Assembly: GCF_900115705.1 (NCBI RefSeq)
Contig: NZ_FOXL01000007.1
Span: 160,275 to 224,274 of the forward strand
Direction: 5' to 3'
Length of the DNA stretch: 64,000 nt
Source of the DNA: Frateuria terrea
Lineage (GTDB): Bacteria; Pseudomonadota; Gammaproteobacteria; Xanthomonadales; Rhodanobacteraceae
The notes beneath the pieces are model-generated. The model had not been told where the DNA came from. It worked only from the letters and a program-made list of their open reading frames with translations, and made no database searches. A program made the position numbers and the translations under genes. Below are positions 1 to 10,160 of the stretch, piece after piece (within the stretch, counting starts at the first letter, position 1; the number at the start of each line of letters is the position of its first letter).

Positions 1-41
1 GATCGCGCCAGCGCGCGACGCTTAACCATCGGAGAGTTTTC

Positions 42-1841
42 ATGAAGTCGTTCCATCCTCCCGCCGCGACTGACCTGTCGCGGCGGCGCTTCGTCCAGGG
101 TGTGGCCCTGGGAGGCGCAGCTGCAGGTCTGGGTCTGCTCCGGCCGAACAACGTTTGGGCCCTGACGAGCCCGGGCCAGCCGACCGTCCTCAGCGGCACC
201 AATTTCCACCTCGAGGTCGCAGAGACGCCCGTCAACTACACCGGCGTGGTTCGTTCCGCCACGACAGTCAACGGCAGCCTTCCCGGGCCGCTTTTGCGGT
301 GGAAGGAAGGCACCACGGTGACCTTGCGGGTCACCAACCGCCTGCGCGTGCCCACCTCGATCCACTGGCATGGCATCGTGCTGCCCTTCCGGATGGACGG
401 CGTGCCAGGCATTGCGTTCGACGGCATCGCGCCTGGGGAGACCTTCGCCTACCGCTTCGCGGTGCGCCAGGCGGGCACCTACTGGTACCACTCGCACTCG
501 CGCTTCCAGGAACAGACCGGACTGTTCGGTCCGCTCGTGATCGAGCCGGCCGGTCCCGAGCGCTATCCGGCCGACCGCGACTACGTGGTCATGCTCAACG
601 ACTGGACTGACGAAGACCCCGGGCGCGTCTACGCCAAGCTCAAGAAGCAGAGCGACTACTACAACTTCCACCAGCCGACCGCGCCAGAGTTCTTCCATGA
701 CGTGCGCCGGATGGGCCTGGGCGGGGCCCTGGCCAAACGCAGGATGTGGAACGAGATGCGGATGAGCCCGACCGACCTGTCGGACGTGAGCGGCCATACC
801 TACACCTACCTGATGAATGGCCAGGCGCCGGCCGGCAACTGGACCGGCCTGTTCAAGCCTGGCGAGAAGATCCGCCTGCGCTTCATCAATGGCTCCGCCT
901 CCACGATTTTCGACGTGCGCATCCCGGGCCTGAAGATGACCGTGATCTCGGCCGACGGTCAGGACATCGCGCCCGTCCCGGTGGACGAGTTCCGCGTCTC
1001 GGTGGCGGAAACCTACGACGTGATCGTGGAACCGCAGGACGAGCGCGCCTACACCTTGTTCGCCCAGTCGATCGACCGCACGGGCTACGCCCGCGGCACG
1101 CTTGCGCCGCGTAGCGGAATGGAGGCGGAAGTCCCGCCCATGGATCCACGCGTGTGGCTCGGCATGGAGGACATGATGGGTGCCATGCCCATGGGTCACA
1201 CCGACCATGGCGGCCCGCAGGGTTCGCAGCACACCGCGCCGGGTAAGGACATGGGCGACATGCCGGGCATGGACATGTCCGGGATGCAGGAACCGGGGGG
1301 CACGACCGCGCACAGCATGCCCAAGATCCGCCATGCCCGCACCGAATACGGCCCGGGCGTGGACATGCACGTCGACATGCCGCGCACCAACCTGGACGAT
1401 CCGGGCGTGGGCCTGCGTGGCAACGGCCGACGGGTGCTCACTTATGCCGATTTGCGCTCGCTGGACGGCCCCATCGACCCGCGCGAGCCCGAGCGCGAAA
1501 TCGAACTGCACCTGACCGGCAACATGGAACGCTTCATGTGGTCGTTCGACGGCGAGAAGTTCTCCGAGGCCAAGCCCGTGCATTTCAACTTCGGCGAGCG
1601 GCTTCGCATCGTGCTGGTCAACGACACCATGATGAACCACCCGATCCACCTGCATGGCATGTTCAGCGAGCTGGAGGACCCGCAGGGCCGGTTCATCGCC
1701 CGCAAACACACGATCAACGTGCAGCCGGCACAGCGGATCACCTACCGCGTCAATGCCGACAACCCGGGGCGTTGGGCCTACCACTGCCACCTGATGTATC
1801 ACATGGAGGCGGGCATGTTCCGCGAGGTAGTGGTGTCATGA
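42..1841 (+). CDS. copA: CopA family multicopper oxidase (copper resistance)
   Basis: Periplasmic multicopper oxidase that detoxifies copper, probably by oxidising Cu(I) and binding copper. The 599-residue protein starts with a twin-arginine signal (SRRRFVQG, residues 13-20), so it is exported folded by Tat. Copper ligands are clear: HWHG near 108, YWYHSHS near 147-153, HPIHLHG near 533-539 and HCHLMYHMEAGM near 581-592. A Met/His-rich insert (about 375-426) with MGDMPGMDMSGM is typical of CopA. The start has GGAGAG just upstream. Its stop overlaps the copB start (ATGA), so the two are translationally coupled. Family assignment is secure; the enzymatic detail is family knowledge. Confidence 0.96.
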   Translation: MKSFHPPAATDLSRRRFVQGVALGGAAAGLGLLRPNNVWALTSPGQPTVLSGTNFHLEVAETPVNYTGVVRSATTVNGSLPGPLLRWKEGTTVTLRVTNRLRVPTSIHWHGIVLPFRMDGVPGIAFDGIAPGETFAYRFAVRQAGTYWYHSHSRFQEQTGLFGPLVIEPAGPERYPADRDYVVMLNDWTDEDPGRVYAKLKKQSDYYNFHQPTAPEFFHDVRRMGLGGALAKRRMWNEMRMSPTDLSDVSGHTYTYLMNGQAPAGNWTGLFKPGEKIRLRFINGSASTIFDVRIPGLKMTVISADGQDIAPVPVDEFRVSVAETYDVIVEPQDERAYTLFAQSIDRTGYARGTLAPRSGMEAEVPPMDPRVWLGMEDMMGAMPMGHTDHGGPQGSQHTAPGKDMGDMPGMDMSGMQEPGGTTAHSMPKIRHARTEYGPGVDMHVDMPRTNLDDPGVGLRGNGRRVLTYADLRSLDGPIDPREPEREIELHLTGNMERFMWSFDGEKFSEAKPVHFNFGERLRIVLVNDTMMNHPIHLHGMFSELEDPQGRFIARKHTINVQPAQRITYRVNADNPGRWAYHCHLMYHMEAGMFREVVVS

Positions 1842-2989
1842 ACGGCACACGTCTATCGCCCGCGTTGCCACGCTTGGCCCTCGCCATCGCGCTGCTTGCG
1901 TCGATGCCTCTTGCGGGATGGGCCCAGAACGTCCCAGCGGCCAACGCCGATGCCATGGCGACCATGCCGGGCATGGATCACGGAAGCATGGACGGGATGG
2001 CCATGCCGGCCCCTGCGGGCACGGCCCGCCGCCCTGCGCACCCCCGCAAGCTCGCGCCTGCGTCCACAACCCACGCACATGCGAGCAGCGCTATGCAGGT
2101 TATGGATCATGGCTCCATGCAGGGTATGGATCAGGGCTCCATGGAAGGCATGGACGAAGGTTCCGTTCAGCATGAGGATGCCAGCTCTCCGCAGATGATC
2201 GAGCAGGGATCGATGCCCGGGATGGACGACAGTTCCCAACAAGGCATGCCGATGGGGCCGATGCAGGGCGGCAGCCCTCCCCCGGATGCACGCGACCCCG
2301 ACTACTCGGCGGGCACGGACTATGGTCCGACTCACGGACTTGGCATGGCCATGAATGACAACCCCCGCTTCGGCAAGCTGCTGCTGAACCAGCTCGAGGT
2401 GGCCCACGGTCGTCAAGGCAACGGCCACCGCTGGGATGCCGAAGCCTGGTACGGCAACGATGACGACAAGCTGTGGCTGCGAACCGAGGGCGAGCGCGCG
2501 CGCGGGGCGCTGGAGAGCGCGGACCTGGAGGCATTCTGGAACCACACCCTCGGCACCTTCTGGAACACGCAGATCGGCCTGCGCACCGACGCCGGACGCG
2601 GCCCAGATCGGACCTGGGCAGCGTTTGGCATCCAGGGGCTGGCGCCCTACTGGTTCGAGCTGGAAGCGACCGGTTACGTGGGTGCGGCCGGCCGCACGGC
2701 GGCGCGCGTCCGCGCCGATTACGAGCTGCTCCTGACGCAGCGCCTGGTCCTGCAACCGGAGTTCGACGCCAATCTCTACGGCCGGGCCGACCCGGCGCGC
2801 CGCCTGGGTGCGGGCCTGTCCGACGCCGAGCTCGGCCTCCGCCTGCGTTATGAAATCCGCCGCCAATTCGCGCCCTACATCGGCGTAGTCTGGGTACGTC
2901 GTCTTGGTGGCACCGCCGACTTTGCCCGCGCCGAGGGCGAGGGCATCTTCGACCGGCAATGGGTCGCCGGCGTCCGCATCTGGTTCTGA
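1838..2989 (+). CDS. copB: CopB outer-membrane copper resistance protein
   Basis: Outer-membrane partner of CopA, 383 residues. The ATG overlaps the copA stop by 4 nt, which decides the start over longer upstream options. It has a signal peptide (about residues 1-27, ending GWAQ), then a long Met/His/Gln-rich stretch (about 40-145) with repeats such as GMDHGSM and MDQGSM that probably bind copper, then the conserved CopB barrel-like domain from about 160 to the aromatic C-terminus (VAGVRIWF). In the family CopB sequesters or exports copper with CopA. The Met-rich part is repetitive and probably varies in length between strains. Confidence 0.95.
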   Translation: MNGTRLSPALPRLALAIALLASMPLAGWAQNVPAANADAMATMPGMDHGSMDGMAMPAPAGTARRPAHPRKLAPASTTHAHASSAMQVMDHGSMQGMDQGSMEGMDEGSVQHEDASSPQMIEQGSMPGMDDSSQQGMPMGPMQGGSPPPDARDPDYSAGTDYGPTHGLGMAMNDNPRFGKLLLNQLEVAHGRQGNGHRWDAEAWYGNDDDKLWLRTEGERARGALESADLEAFWNHTLGTFWNTQIGLRTDAGRGPDRTWAAFGIQGLAPYWFELEATGYVGAAGRTAARVRADYELLLTQRLVLQPEFDANLYGRADPARRLGAGLSDAELGLRLRYEIRRQFAPYIGVVWVRRLGGTADFARAEGEGIFDRQWVAGVRIWF

Positions 2990-3000
2990 GAGGGCTGTCC

Positions 3001-3684
3001 GTGAAACATCACCTCAAGCACTACGGCATCGCGATCCTCGTCCTGCTGGTGATCCTCTTCGCCGGCGGGCTGGCTTTCGTCTACTCAGGCGTCTACAACA
3101 TCGGCGCGGACGCGCACCACACGCGTCCCGTCTATGCGTTGATGCAGGTCTTGCGGGAGCGCTCGATCGACGCCCACTCGGGCGACATCCAGGTGCCCAA
3201 CCTCGGGGATCCGAGACTGATCCTCAAAGGCGCCGGCCAGTACGCGGCAATGTGCACCGACTGCCATCTCAAGCCCGGCATGGCTGATTCGGAAATTCGC
3301 CCGGGGCTCTATCCGCAGCCACCCAACCTCTCGCAGGTCCGCATAGACCCGAAAGAGGCCTTCTGGGTGATCAAGCACGGTATCAAGATGAGCGCGATGC
3401 CGGCGTGGGGTACCAGTCATGACGACCCGACCATCTGGAGCATGGTCGCCTTCCTGCAGAAGCTGCCCGGGATGACGCCCGAGCAGTACAAGGCCATGGT
3501 CGCCAAGGCGCCGCCGGACGAAGACATGCACGGGGGCGATGACGACACGCGCCATCACCACGACCACGGCAGAGAGGATGCCGGGGGCGAACCAGGCAGC
3601 GGGGAAATGCCCGGTCGATCGGACACCGAGCATCAGCACAGCCATCCTGCCGCTGACGCCTCTGTGGGCGGCACGCAACCGTAG
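3001..3684 (+). CDS. Membrane-anchored c-type cytochrome with His-rich tail
   Basis: Mono-haem cytochrome c, 227 residues from a GTG start 11 nt after copB. One N-terminal hydrophobic segment (about 6-28) anchors it with the haem domain in the periplasm. The haem motif is CTDCH (Cys85, Cys88, His89) and a distal Met is likely in MSAMPAWG near 133. The last ~50 residues are rich in His, Asp and Glu (HHHDHGRED, HQHSHPAAD), which suggests metal binding. Tight linkage to copAB suggests a role in copper handling or as electron acceptor for copper oxidation; that is inference. The start could also lie upstream at 2959 inside copB, but GTG at 3001 gives a clean N-terminus. Confidence 0.88.
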   Translation: MKHHLKHYGIAILVLLVILFAGGLAFVYSGVYNIGADAHHTRPVYALMQVLRERSIDAHSGDIQVPNLGDPRLILKGAGQYAAMCTDCHLKPGMADSEIRPGLYPQPPNLSQVRIDPKEAFWVIKHGIKMSAMPAWGTSHDDPTIWSMVAFLQKLPGMTPEQYKAMVAKAPPDEDMHGGDDDTRHHHDHGREDAGGEPGSGEMPGRSDTEHQHSHPAADASVGGTQP

Positions 3685-4203
3685 TCCGACGGTTATACGC
3701 CCGGGGTCGCCCGCCCAGACTTTCCACGCCGCACTCGAACACGGCGACCGGACCATCGTGATTGGTTTGCCGGGCTCCGGGCGGCATCATCAGTGAAGAT
3801 GGCCAGAGACAGTCGCGTGACGAATACGCCGCCCACCATCTGGGCCAGGAGCTTGCCTTCCTGAAGAAAGGTGGTGCCGCTCCGGACGGGCTCCATGCCA
3901 TGGACGATACTGCCGTGGTCGCCAGCGAGACGCGCATTTCGGGACCTGGCGGACTCAGGTTGACGATCGCCGCAATGAATGCGATCAACCGTCTCGGCGT
4001 CACTTTCGCCTCATGCCCCGCGCCAAGGCGGACAGGTAGTGCACCGCCCGCGGCGCATGGTGCTGTCATCGATGCGCTGCGGGGGTCTCTGGCTGAGCCC
4101 TCGGATCACATATGCCTGCTCGAACAATTGCAGCCGCGACCGCTGCGGCACCAGATCGGACGCAAAGGCGGCAACCGGGCTACGGGAAAGGGAACTTCCG
4201 AGC
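3685..4203. other. Gap between cytochrome and decarboxylase genes, no gene recognised
   Basis: About 520 bases with several overlapping open frames but no recognisable protein. A minus-strand frame ending at 3693 reads fairly protein-like (includes GTTFLQEGKLLAQMVGG) but has no good start site and I cannot match it to a family. It may be a gene remnant. Confidence 0.4.
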
Positions 4204-5529
4204 TCAGCCTGCGAAGTCGCCAGAGATGCTCCGGGCGACCGCGGCCAGAATGCGCGGCACGTCCTCGTCGGCCGTGGCCCAGTTGGAAAACGCGGCCCGT
4301 ATCGCCGGGCGCCCATGCAGATGGGTAGGGGTCATGAACACCTCGCCCGTCCCGTTCAGTCTTTGCAGGAACGCATCGCGCGCGGCAGTGCCGGCGCCGC
4401 GCAGGGCGAACGCCACGATGTTGAGGGGCACCTCATTGAGAACATCCAGCCCCAGTCCCTCCAGGCCCCGGGCGAGCGCCCTGGCCTGGCGACAGTTGGC
4501 CGCGACCCAGCGGCCGATCCCGGCGCGCCCGCGCACTGCCAGCACGGCCCAGGCCGGCAGCGCGCGGAAGCGGCGCGAGTTCTCGGGCGTGTAATGCAGC
4601 GGATCGGGATCGTCCCCCAGATAGGCCGAACTCGCAGCGAAAACCTCCTTCTGAAGATCGGGCCGGCGGGTGAACGCCAGTGCGTTGTCGTAGGGCACGT
4701 TGAGCCACTTGTGCAGGTCCACGGTGACGGAGTCGGCCCGTTCGACGCCCGCGACCAGCGACCGCAGGTCATCGTCGAATGCCGCGAAAAGCCCGAACGC
4801 GCCGTCGACGTGCAACCAGGCCCCGGCGGCCGCGCAAATATCGGCCAGGCCGCGCAGGTCGTCGAAGTCGCCGGTGTTCACTTCGCCGGCGCTTGCCACG
4901 ACGATCGCCGGTCCCCGGTGCTGCGCCAACGCGACCCGCAGGGCTGCGGTATCGACGCACGTGCGCCCCGGCAGGGTAGCTATCGATACGTGCCGGTTGC
5001 GCCCGATGCCGGTGATGGCCATGGCCTTGAGGATGCTCGAGTGTGCCGATCCGGCGAATACGGTTGGCAGCTCGCCATGCACCCGGTAGGCCCATTGCCG
5101 CGCGGTCGCCATCCCAACCAGGTTCGCCATGGTTGCACCACTGACGAACTGCCCGTGCATGACCGGCTCGAGGCCAAAGATGCCGGCGTAGGCGGCTACC
5201 GTGCGGTCTTCCAGATCCGCCGCGATCGAGCCGATGCGGCTCGAAAGGTTTTGATCCCAGGCGCTGGCGAGCCAGTCCGCCGCAAGCGCTTCAGGCGTCA
5301 CGCCGCCGGTGACGAAGCCGAGGTAGCGCGGCCCCGGCGAGGCGGACAGATAGGGCGCGACCTCGGACGCGAGCAGCGCGAACGTGCGATCCAGTCCGAC
5401 ATCGTCAGGCGGCATGGGAGCCGGCGGCAGGGCCTCTGGCGTGACCCGGCGCAGGTGCAGTTCCTGCAGAAAGGTGTCTGCCAGGCGGCGCGCGTGGTCG
5501 AGTGCAGGGTTGTAGTCGTGGGGGATCAT
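4204..5529 (-). CDS. Group II PLP-dependent decarboxylase
   Basis: Pyridoxal-phosphate decarboxylase of the aromatic-L-amino-acid / glutamate decarboxylase fold, 441 residues. The PLP lysine is in TVDLHKWLNVPYDN (about Lys274), and the ring-nitrogen aspartate is in HVDGAFG (about Asp242). SSRIGSIAADLE in the N-terminal third and VSGATMANLVG for phosphate binding also fit the family. I chose ATG 5529 (MIPHDYNPALDHAR) because the frame upstream is Cys-rich and unlike the family. The substrate cannot be read from sequence; tryptophan, tyrosine, DOPA or related amines are possible. It stands alone, with no neighbouring transporter to suggest an acid-resistance role. Confidence 0.9.
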   Translation of the reverse strand: MIPHDYNPALDHARRLADTFLQELHLRRVTPEALPPAPMPPDDVGLDRTFALLASEVAPYLSASPGPRYLGFVTGGVTPEALAADWLASAWDQNLSSRIGSIAADLEDRTVAAYAGIFGLEPVMHGQFVSGATMANLVGMATARQWAYRVHGELPTVFAGSAHSSILKAMAITGIGRNRHVSIATLPGRTCVDTAALRVALAQHRGPAIVVASAGEVNTGDFDDLRGLADICAAAGAWLHVDGAFGLFAAFDDDLRSLVAGVERADSVTVDLHKWLNVPYDNALAFTRRPDLQKEVFAASSAYLGDDPDPLHYTPENSRRFRALPAWAVLAVRGRAGIGRWVAANCRQARALARGLEGLGLDVLNEVPLNIVAFALRGAGTAARDAFLQRLNGTGEVFMTPTHLHGRPAIRAAFSNWATADEDVPRILAAVARSISGDFAG

Positions 5530-6116
5530 GGGAAGGACTCCAGCGGCGGGAGCCGCGTCGGGTTGTCGTCCGGCGAAACAGACCGCACGGTTTTTTTGCG
5601 TCGATCGTCCCACAGCAATCAATAGCCCGCGGACAACGCAGCTGGTGCACCGAAGAAGCACGAGGTGCACGACTACCCAACAGGCGTAGCCGCGCATTGC
5701 TCACAGAGATTACTTGCCGACGGCGATGCGCCGAACAGCCATGGGTCCCGATCCACGGGAGCCAGGCCTCGCCGACTGGCGTGATGCCGGATCGAGGTCC
5801 CTCGCTCCGATGGGCAATGTGGCTTTTCGAACACATGGCCCTGGTGGGACATGGCTGACCGGCCGACGTAGTGCACTCGAGCCTGATCCGGAGCTCACGA
5901 TTCCCCCGACCCCTGGCTTTCGAGGCGATTGGCATCAACCAATCCGCAACGATTGGCTATGTACCGGCATGCCGGTGCGAGGCGATCTTTGCCTCCAGAC
6001 GTCCGTAACGAAAAGTTGATGGCGCCGCCTTCAACCGGTTAACGCCGACGTCCGGCCGGCCGCGAGTCCCCACTCGCGCCCCGAGTCCCCACAGGCCCCA
6101 TCCGGAGTGAAAACGC
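5530..6116. promoter_or_regulatory. Divergent intergenic region, decarboxylase / XRE regulator
   Basis: About 590 bases between two divergently oriented genes. I see no convincing gene here; the open frames are short and unlike known proteins. It must hold the promoters of both flanking genes, but no clear promoter motif could be picked out. Confidence 0.4.
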
Positions 6117-6758
6117 TTGCCCGTCTCGGCGCCCCTGCCCGATGGCATTACGGCTGTCGCAACCAAGGAACGGCCGGACACGCCTGCCGACCGCCCGCAG
6201 CCATCGGTTGCGCTTGCCAATGGCGGCGACTTGTCCTGGCTCGCCTGCGACGCGACCCGCGCGTCCTTGCCCACGAGCCCGCAGGACTTTCCGGGCCGGG
6301 TCAGGTGTCTGATCGAGCGAGCGGGGGGCGTGAGCCAGCTCGCCAGTCGTTGTGGGGTGTGCGAGAGAACCGTCCGCAATTGGCGCGATGGTCGCAGCGA
6401 CATCCCGCGGGAACGTTGTCTGGTGCTCGCGCGCGCCCTCGGTATCTCGCCGTTGTGGCTGCTCTGCGGCGAGGGCGAGATGACCGGTTCAACCGGCGAG
6501 AGCGCAATACCGACCGTCGACGCGACCAAGGCGCCCAGGGCCGTCGACGCCTGGCGCCTGGCCGCCGCGCTGCAGGTGCTTCAGTCCTACATCGTGCTCG
6601 CCGGCGGGTCGTTGGATCTGACGCAGCGCGCGGAAGCGGTAGCGGAGCTCTACAGCATGCTCGCGCACGCGGGACCGGACAGTGTGAGGCGGCTGGTGGC
6701 CTTCCACACCACGCTTGGCGGTCACCTGCGCAGCAACCGCTTTCGGCTGATCACGTGA
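6117..6758 (+). CDS. XRE/CI-type helix-turn-helix regulator
   Basis: Predicted DNA-binding regulator, 213 residues from a TTG start; the true start is uncertain. The helix-turn-helix spans about residues 60-115: GGVSQLASRCGVCERTVRNW followed by a downstream helix ending LGISPLWLLCGEGE, the pattern of phage CI-like repressors. The C-terminal part (about 140-213) is helical and probably used for oligomerisation, with no LexA-type protease motif visible. It lies 200 bases upstream of the large receptor gene on the same strand and may regulate it; that is only inferred from position. Confidence 0.75.
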   Translation: MPVSAPLPDGITAVATKERPDTPADRPQPSVALANGGDLSWLACDATRASLPTSPQDFPGRVRCLIERAGGVSQLASRCGVCERTVRNWRDGRSDIPRERCLVLARALGISPLWLLCGEGEMTGSTGESAIPTVDATKAPRAVDAWRLAAALQVLQSYIVLAGGSLDLTQRAEAVAELYSMLAHAGPDSVRRLVAFHTTLGGHLRSNRFRLIT

Positions 6759-6957
6759 TCGCTGTGGCCAAAACGCAGCACGCGGTGCTTGGTGTGGCCA
6801 ACGAGGTCGCCGCGGGCGCAACTGCCGTCGCTCCGATGGCGGCCGCGCGCGGCACGTAACGCATCACCAGAAACGCCTTCCGGGGCGGAGCGGCCGACCC
6901 GGCCACCACTCCCCTCGCGGCAGGCACCAACGCAACAACCATCGAGAGGGGAGCTGC

Positions 6958-9900
6958 ATGAGTCACGATAATTACCAGCGCATCCATCGCCCGTTGCGCA
7001 CTGCGACCGGCATGAGCATGGCCGTCGCACTTGCGCTGTACGGTGCCTTAGGCGCACCCGCCTTTGCGCAGACCACCACGGGCAGCATTTTCGGACAGGC
7101 GCCCGCAGCGGCCGGTGCTACCGTGACGGTGCAAAACGCGTCCGGCGTCACCCGCCAGGCGACTGTCGATGCAGCCGGCCGCTACACCATCGGTGCACTG
7201 CCGCTGGGCAACTACACGGTCACCCTGCAACGCGATGGCACCACGCTGGACACGCGCAACGACGTCGAGTTGCACGTGGGCGCCGGTACCGAGGTGTCGT
7301 TCCTGCCCTCGACCGGCGCGCAGAACCTGTCCGCCGTCACGGTCACGGCGAACGGCTTGCCGGCGGTCGACGTGAGCCAGGTGGACTCGCGCACCGTGAT
7401 TACGTCGCAGCAACTGGCCAGGCTGCCGTTGGCCCGCAGCGCCGAGGCGATAGCACTACTGGCGCCGGGCACCGTGCAAGGCAGCGATACGTTCATGGGC
7501 ATGGGCATGGGCGTCTCCTCGCCGCAGAAATTCGTGTCCTTCGGCGGCTCGTCGGTAACCGAGAACGCGTATTACATCAACGGTTTCAACACCACCGACC
7601 CGATCAGTGGCTTCGGCGGCCTGACCCTGCCCTACGGCTCGATCGACCAGGAAGAAATCCTCAGCGGCGGCTACGGCGCCGCCTATGGCCGCTCCGACGG
7701 CGGCGTGATCAGCCAGGTCGGCAAGCGCGGCACCAACGAATGGCATTTCGGCGGCCAGGTGCTGTGGAAGCCAAAGAGCCTGCAGGGCGATCCACGGGAC
7801 ATCTATTACGGACAGGGCAGCCCCGACGCGGGCCAGCTGTACTGGCGCCGCGGCAGCAACAAGTCCAGCACGACCACGGTGGATGCCTACGTCGGCGGTC
7901 CGCTGATCAAGGACACGCTGTACCTGTTCGCTTCGATGGAAGGCGAGCGCATCCAGGGCACCGGCGCTTCCGGCGGCACGCCGTCCGGCGCCATCGGCGC
8001 GCCCGCCGGCGTGGGGATCAACGCGCCGCCGAGCTACGAGAACCACTCCCGCCTGGACGATCCCAAGTGGTATGCCAAGCTCGACTGGAACATCAACGAC
8101 AGCAACTTGCTGGAGCTGACCGGCGCCTCCAACAAGACCTCCTACCGCGGCAACCTGTATCAGTACGACTACGCGACCGGGAAACAGGGCGCCTTCGACC
8201 ATCCGGACCTGGACATCAAGGACGGCTCGGACCTGTACCTGGGCAAGTTCACCAGCTTTCTCACCGACGATCTCACCCTGTCGGTGCTGTACGGCAAGAT
8301 GAAGGGCACTCACTACAGCCAGTTGCCCGGGTACGATCCGTCGCTCGCCCCGATCATCGGGCAGACCTCGGAAAACCCGGACATCACCGGTGGCCAGACC
8401 TACGGCAATGCACAGACGTCGTCGCAGCTGTTCGACCCGCAGCACGTCACCAGGAACACCAACCTGCGCCTGGACGTGAGCTACAAGCTCGGCCCGCACA
8501 TGCTTACCGCGGGTATCGACAACCAGGACGTACGCGACATCCACGACGGCCAGTTCACCTCCGGTCCGGGCTACGGGTGGCTGTATGAATCGGGCGATCC
8601 CGCCAGCTTCATCATCGGCGGGCCGGATGCGAACGGAGCGGGCTGGCAGGGCTATCCGTGGGTGCAGGCGCCGGGCAACTACCCGGGCGGCTCGACCGGC
8701 TACTACGTCTCCAGGCAGGTCTTCGCCAACAGTGCGTCGGTGCGAGTGAAGCAACACGCGCAGTACATCGAGGACGCCTGGCAGGTCAGCGACCGTTGGC
8801 TGGTCAAGATCGGACTGCGCAACGACCAGTTCACCAACTACAACGGCGTCGGCGTGCCCTACCTTCGGCTCACCCATTCGCAGCTGGCGCCGCGGCTCGG
8901 CTTCACCTGGGACGTCAACGGCGATTCCAGCCTGAAGGTCTATGGCAACGCGGGCCGCTATTACCTGGCGGTGCCGGCCTCGGTGGCGCTGCGTTCGGCA
9001 GGGTCGTCCACGTTCACGAACCAGTTCTACACGTATACCGGCATCGACCCGGCTATCGGATATCCCACCGGGTTGACCCCGATCGACACGTACCTGGGCG
9101 TAGGGCAGCCAGTGTCGAGGAACCTCGAGTACGGACAGCCGCGCGATCCGAAGACCGCGGCCGCCACCAATATCAAGTCCGAGTACCAGGACGAGCTGAT
9201 CCTCGGCTTCGACAAGCAGCTCAGCGATGCCTGGGTGTATGGCGCGAAGGCGACCTGGCGCAAGCTGGGTCGCGCCATCGATGACTGGGGCGATACCGGC
9301 CGCATCGCAGCCAAGATGGCTGAGCTGGGCATGGATGACTACGACAAGGTCAATGGCATCCAGGGCAGCTACCTGATCAATCCGGGCGAGAACCCGATCA
9401 TCCAGGTGCCGAAACTGTCAGGTGGCTATTACCAGGTGCCGCTGGACTGGCGCAAGGACATGGGCTTCAACACCTCGCTCAAGCGCAAGTACTACGCGCT
9501 GGACCTCTACCTGGAGCACCCGTTCGACGGCAAGTGGTACGGCAAGGTCGATTACCTGTTCTCGCGCAACTACGGCAACACCGAGGGCCAGGTGCGTTCC
9601 GACTTCGGCCAGACCGACGTGTCGGCGACCGTGGACTGGGACTATACCCAGGTCATGGACTACGCCAATGGCGCCCTGCCCAACGACCGCCGCCACCAGA
9701 TCAAGGCGTACGGGTACTACCAGGTCACGCCCGAATGGCTGGTCTCGGGCAACGTCGCGATCCTGTCCGGCGCACCCAAGACCTGCCTGGGGCTCTACGG
9801 CCCGGACCAGACCAATCCGGGCCTCGGCTACGGATCGTTTTACCACTACTGCGGCGGCACGCCGGTGTCTCCGGGCTATGCGCGAGAGCCGTGGACCTAT

Positions 9901-10110
9901 CTGCTGAGCCTCGGTGCCGAGTACCGTCCGGACTGGGCAAACCGTCGCCTTGCCTTCCACGTACAGGTCTACAACGTGCTCGACCAGCAGCGGATCACGC
10001 AGGTCAACGGTCGCTACGGCAGCTCGACCAACGTGCGTCCGACCTACAACCTGCCGTTGTCGACGCAGCCGCCGCGCTACGTGCAGTTGGGCATCACCTA
10101 CGACTACTGA
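6958..10110 (+). CDS. Oar-like TonB-dependent receptor with carboxypeptidase-like domain
   Basis: Outer-membrane receptor/porin of 1050 residues. A signal peptide ends near residue 38 (APAFAQ). A carboxypeptidase-regulatory-like beta domain follows (about 40-115, TGSIFGQAPAAAGATVTVQN to VELHVG), then a plug domain (about 120-260, including GSSVTENAYYINGFNTTDP) and a long beta barrel ending in an aromatic residue (LGITYDY). This order is typical of Oar-type receptors of Xanthomonadales and Bacteroidetes-like proteins; substrates are mostly unknown, with peptides and glycans suggested for the family. Start chosen at ATG 6958 behind GAGAGGGGAGC. A thioredoxin-like gene follows after a strong hairpin. 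Confidence 0.93.
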   Translation: MSHDNYQRIHRPLRTATGMSMAVALALYGALGAPAFAQTTTGSIFGQAPAAAGATVTVQNASGVTRQATVDAAGRYTIGALPLGNYTVTLQRDGTTLDTRNDVELHVGAGTEVSFLPSTGAQNLSAVTVTANGLPAVDVSQVDSRTVITSQQLARLPLARSAEAIALLAPGTVQGSDTFMGMGMGVSSPQKFVSFGGSSVTENAYYINGFNTTDPISGFGGLTLPYGSIDQEEILSGGYGAAYGRSDGGVISQVGKRGTNEWHFGGQVLWKPKSLQGDPRDIYYGQGSPDAGQLYWRRGSNKSSTTTVDAYVGGPLIKDTLYLFASMEGERIQGTGASGGTPSGAIGAPAGVGINAPPSYENHSRLDDPKWYAKLDWNINDSNLLELTGASNKTSYRGNLYQYDYATGKQGAFDHPDLDIKDGSDLYLGKFTSFLTDDLTLSVLYGKMKGTHYSQLPGYDPSLAPIIGQTSENPDITGGQTYGNAQTSSQLFDPQHVTRNTNLRLDVSYKLGPHMLTAGIDNQDVRDIHDGQFTSGPGYGWLYESGDPASFIIGGPDANGAGWQGYPWVQAPGNYPGGSTGYYVSRQVFANSASVRVKQHAQYIEDAWQVSDRWLVKIGLRNDQFTNYNGVGVPYLRLTHSQLAPRLGFTWDVNGDSSLKVYGNAGRYYLAVPASVALRSAGSSTFTNQFYTYTGIDPAIGYPTGLTPIDTYLGVGQPVSRNLEYGQPRDPKTAAATNIKSEYQDELILGFDKQLSDAWVYGAKATWRKLGRAIDDWGDTGRIAAKMAELGMDDYDKVNGIQGSYLINPGENPIIQVPKLSGGYYQVPLDWRKDMGFNTSLKRKYYALDLYLEHPFDGKWYGKVDYLFSRNYGNTEGQVRSDFGQTDVSATVDWDYTQVMDYANGALPNDRRHQIKAYGYYQVTPEWLVSGNVAILSGAPKTCLGLYGPDQTNPGLGYGSFYHYCGGTPVSPGYAREPWTYLLSLGAEYRPDWANRRLAFHVQVYNVLDQQRITQVNGRYGSSTNVRPTYNLPLSTQPPRYVQLGITYDY

Positions 10111-10160
10111 GTCGCCTCCCGTCGCGTCCGGCCGCAAGGCCGGGCGCGATGTCGATTTCG

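Noticed and set aside
1..25. Possible end of an upstream gene (frame ending TAA at 23-25)
   Set aside because: Only seven codons are visible, too little to support a gene call.
3979..5625. 548-codon plus-strand open frame
   Set aside because: Antisense of the PLP decarboxylase, which has clear catalytic motifs. The plus-strand reading is Arg/Gln-rich shadow.
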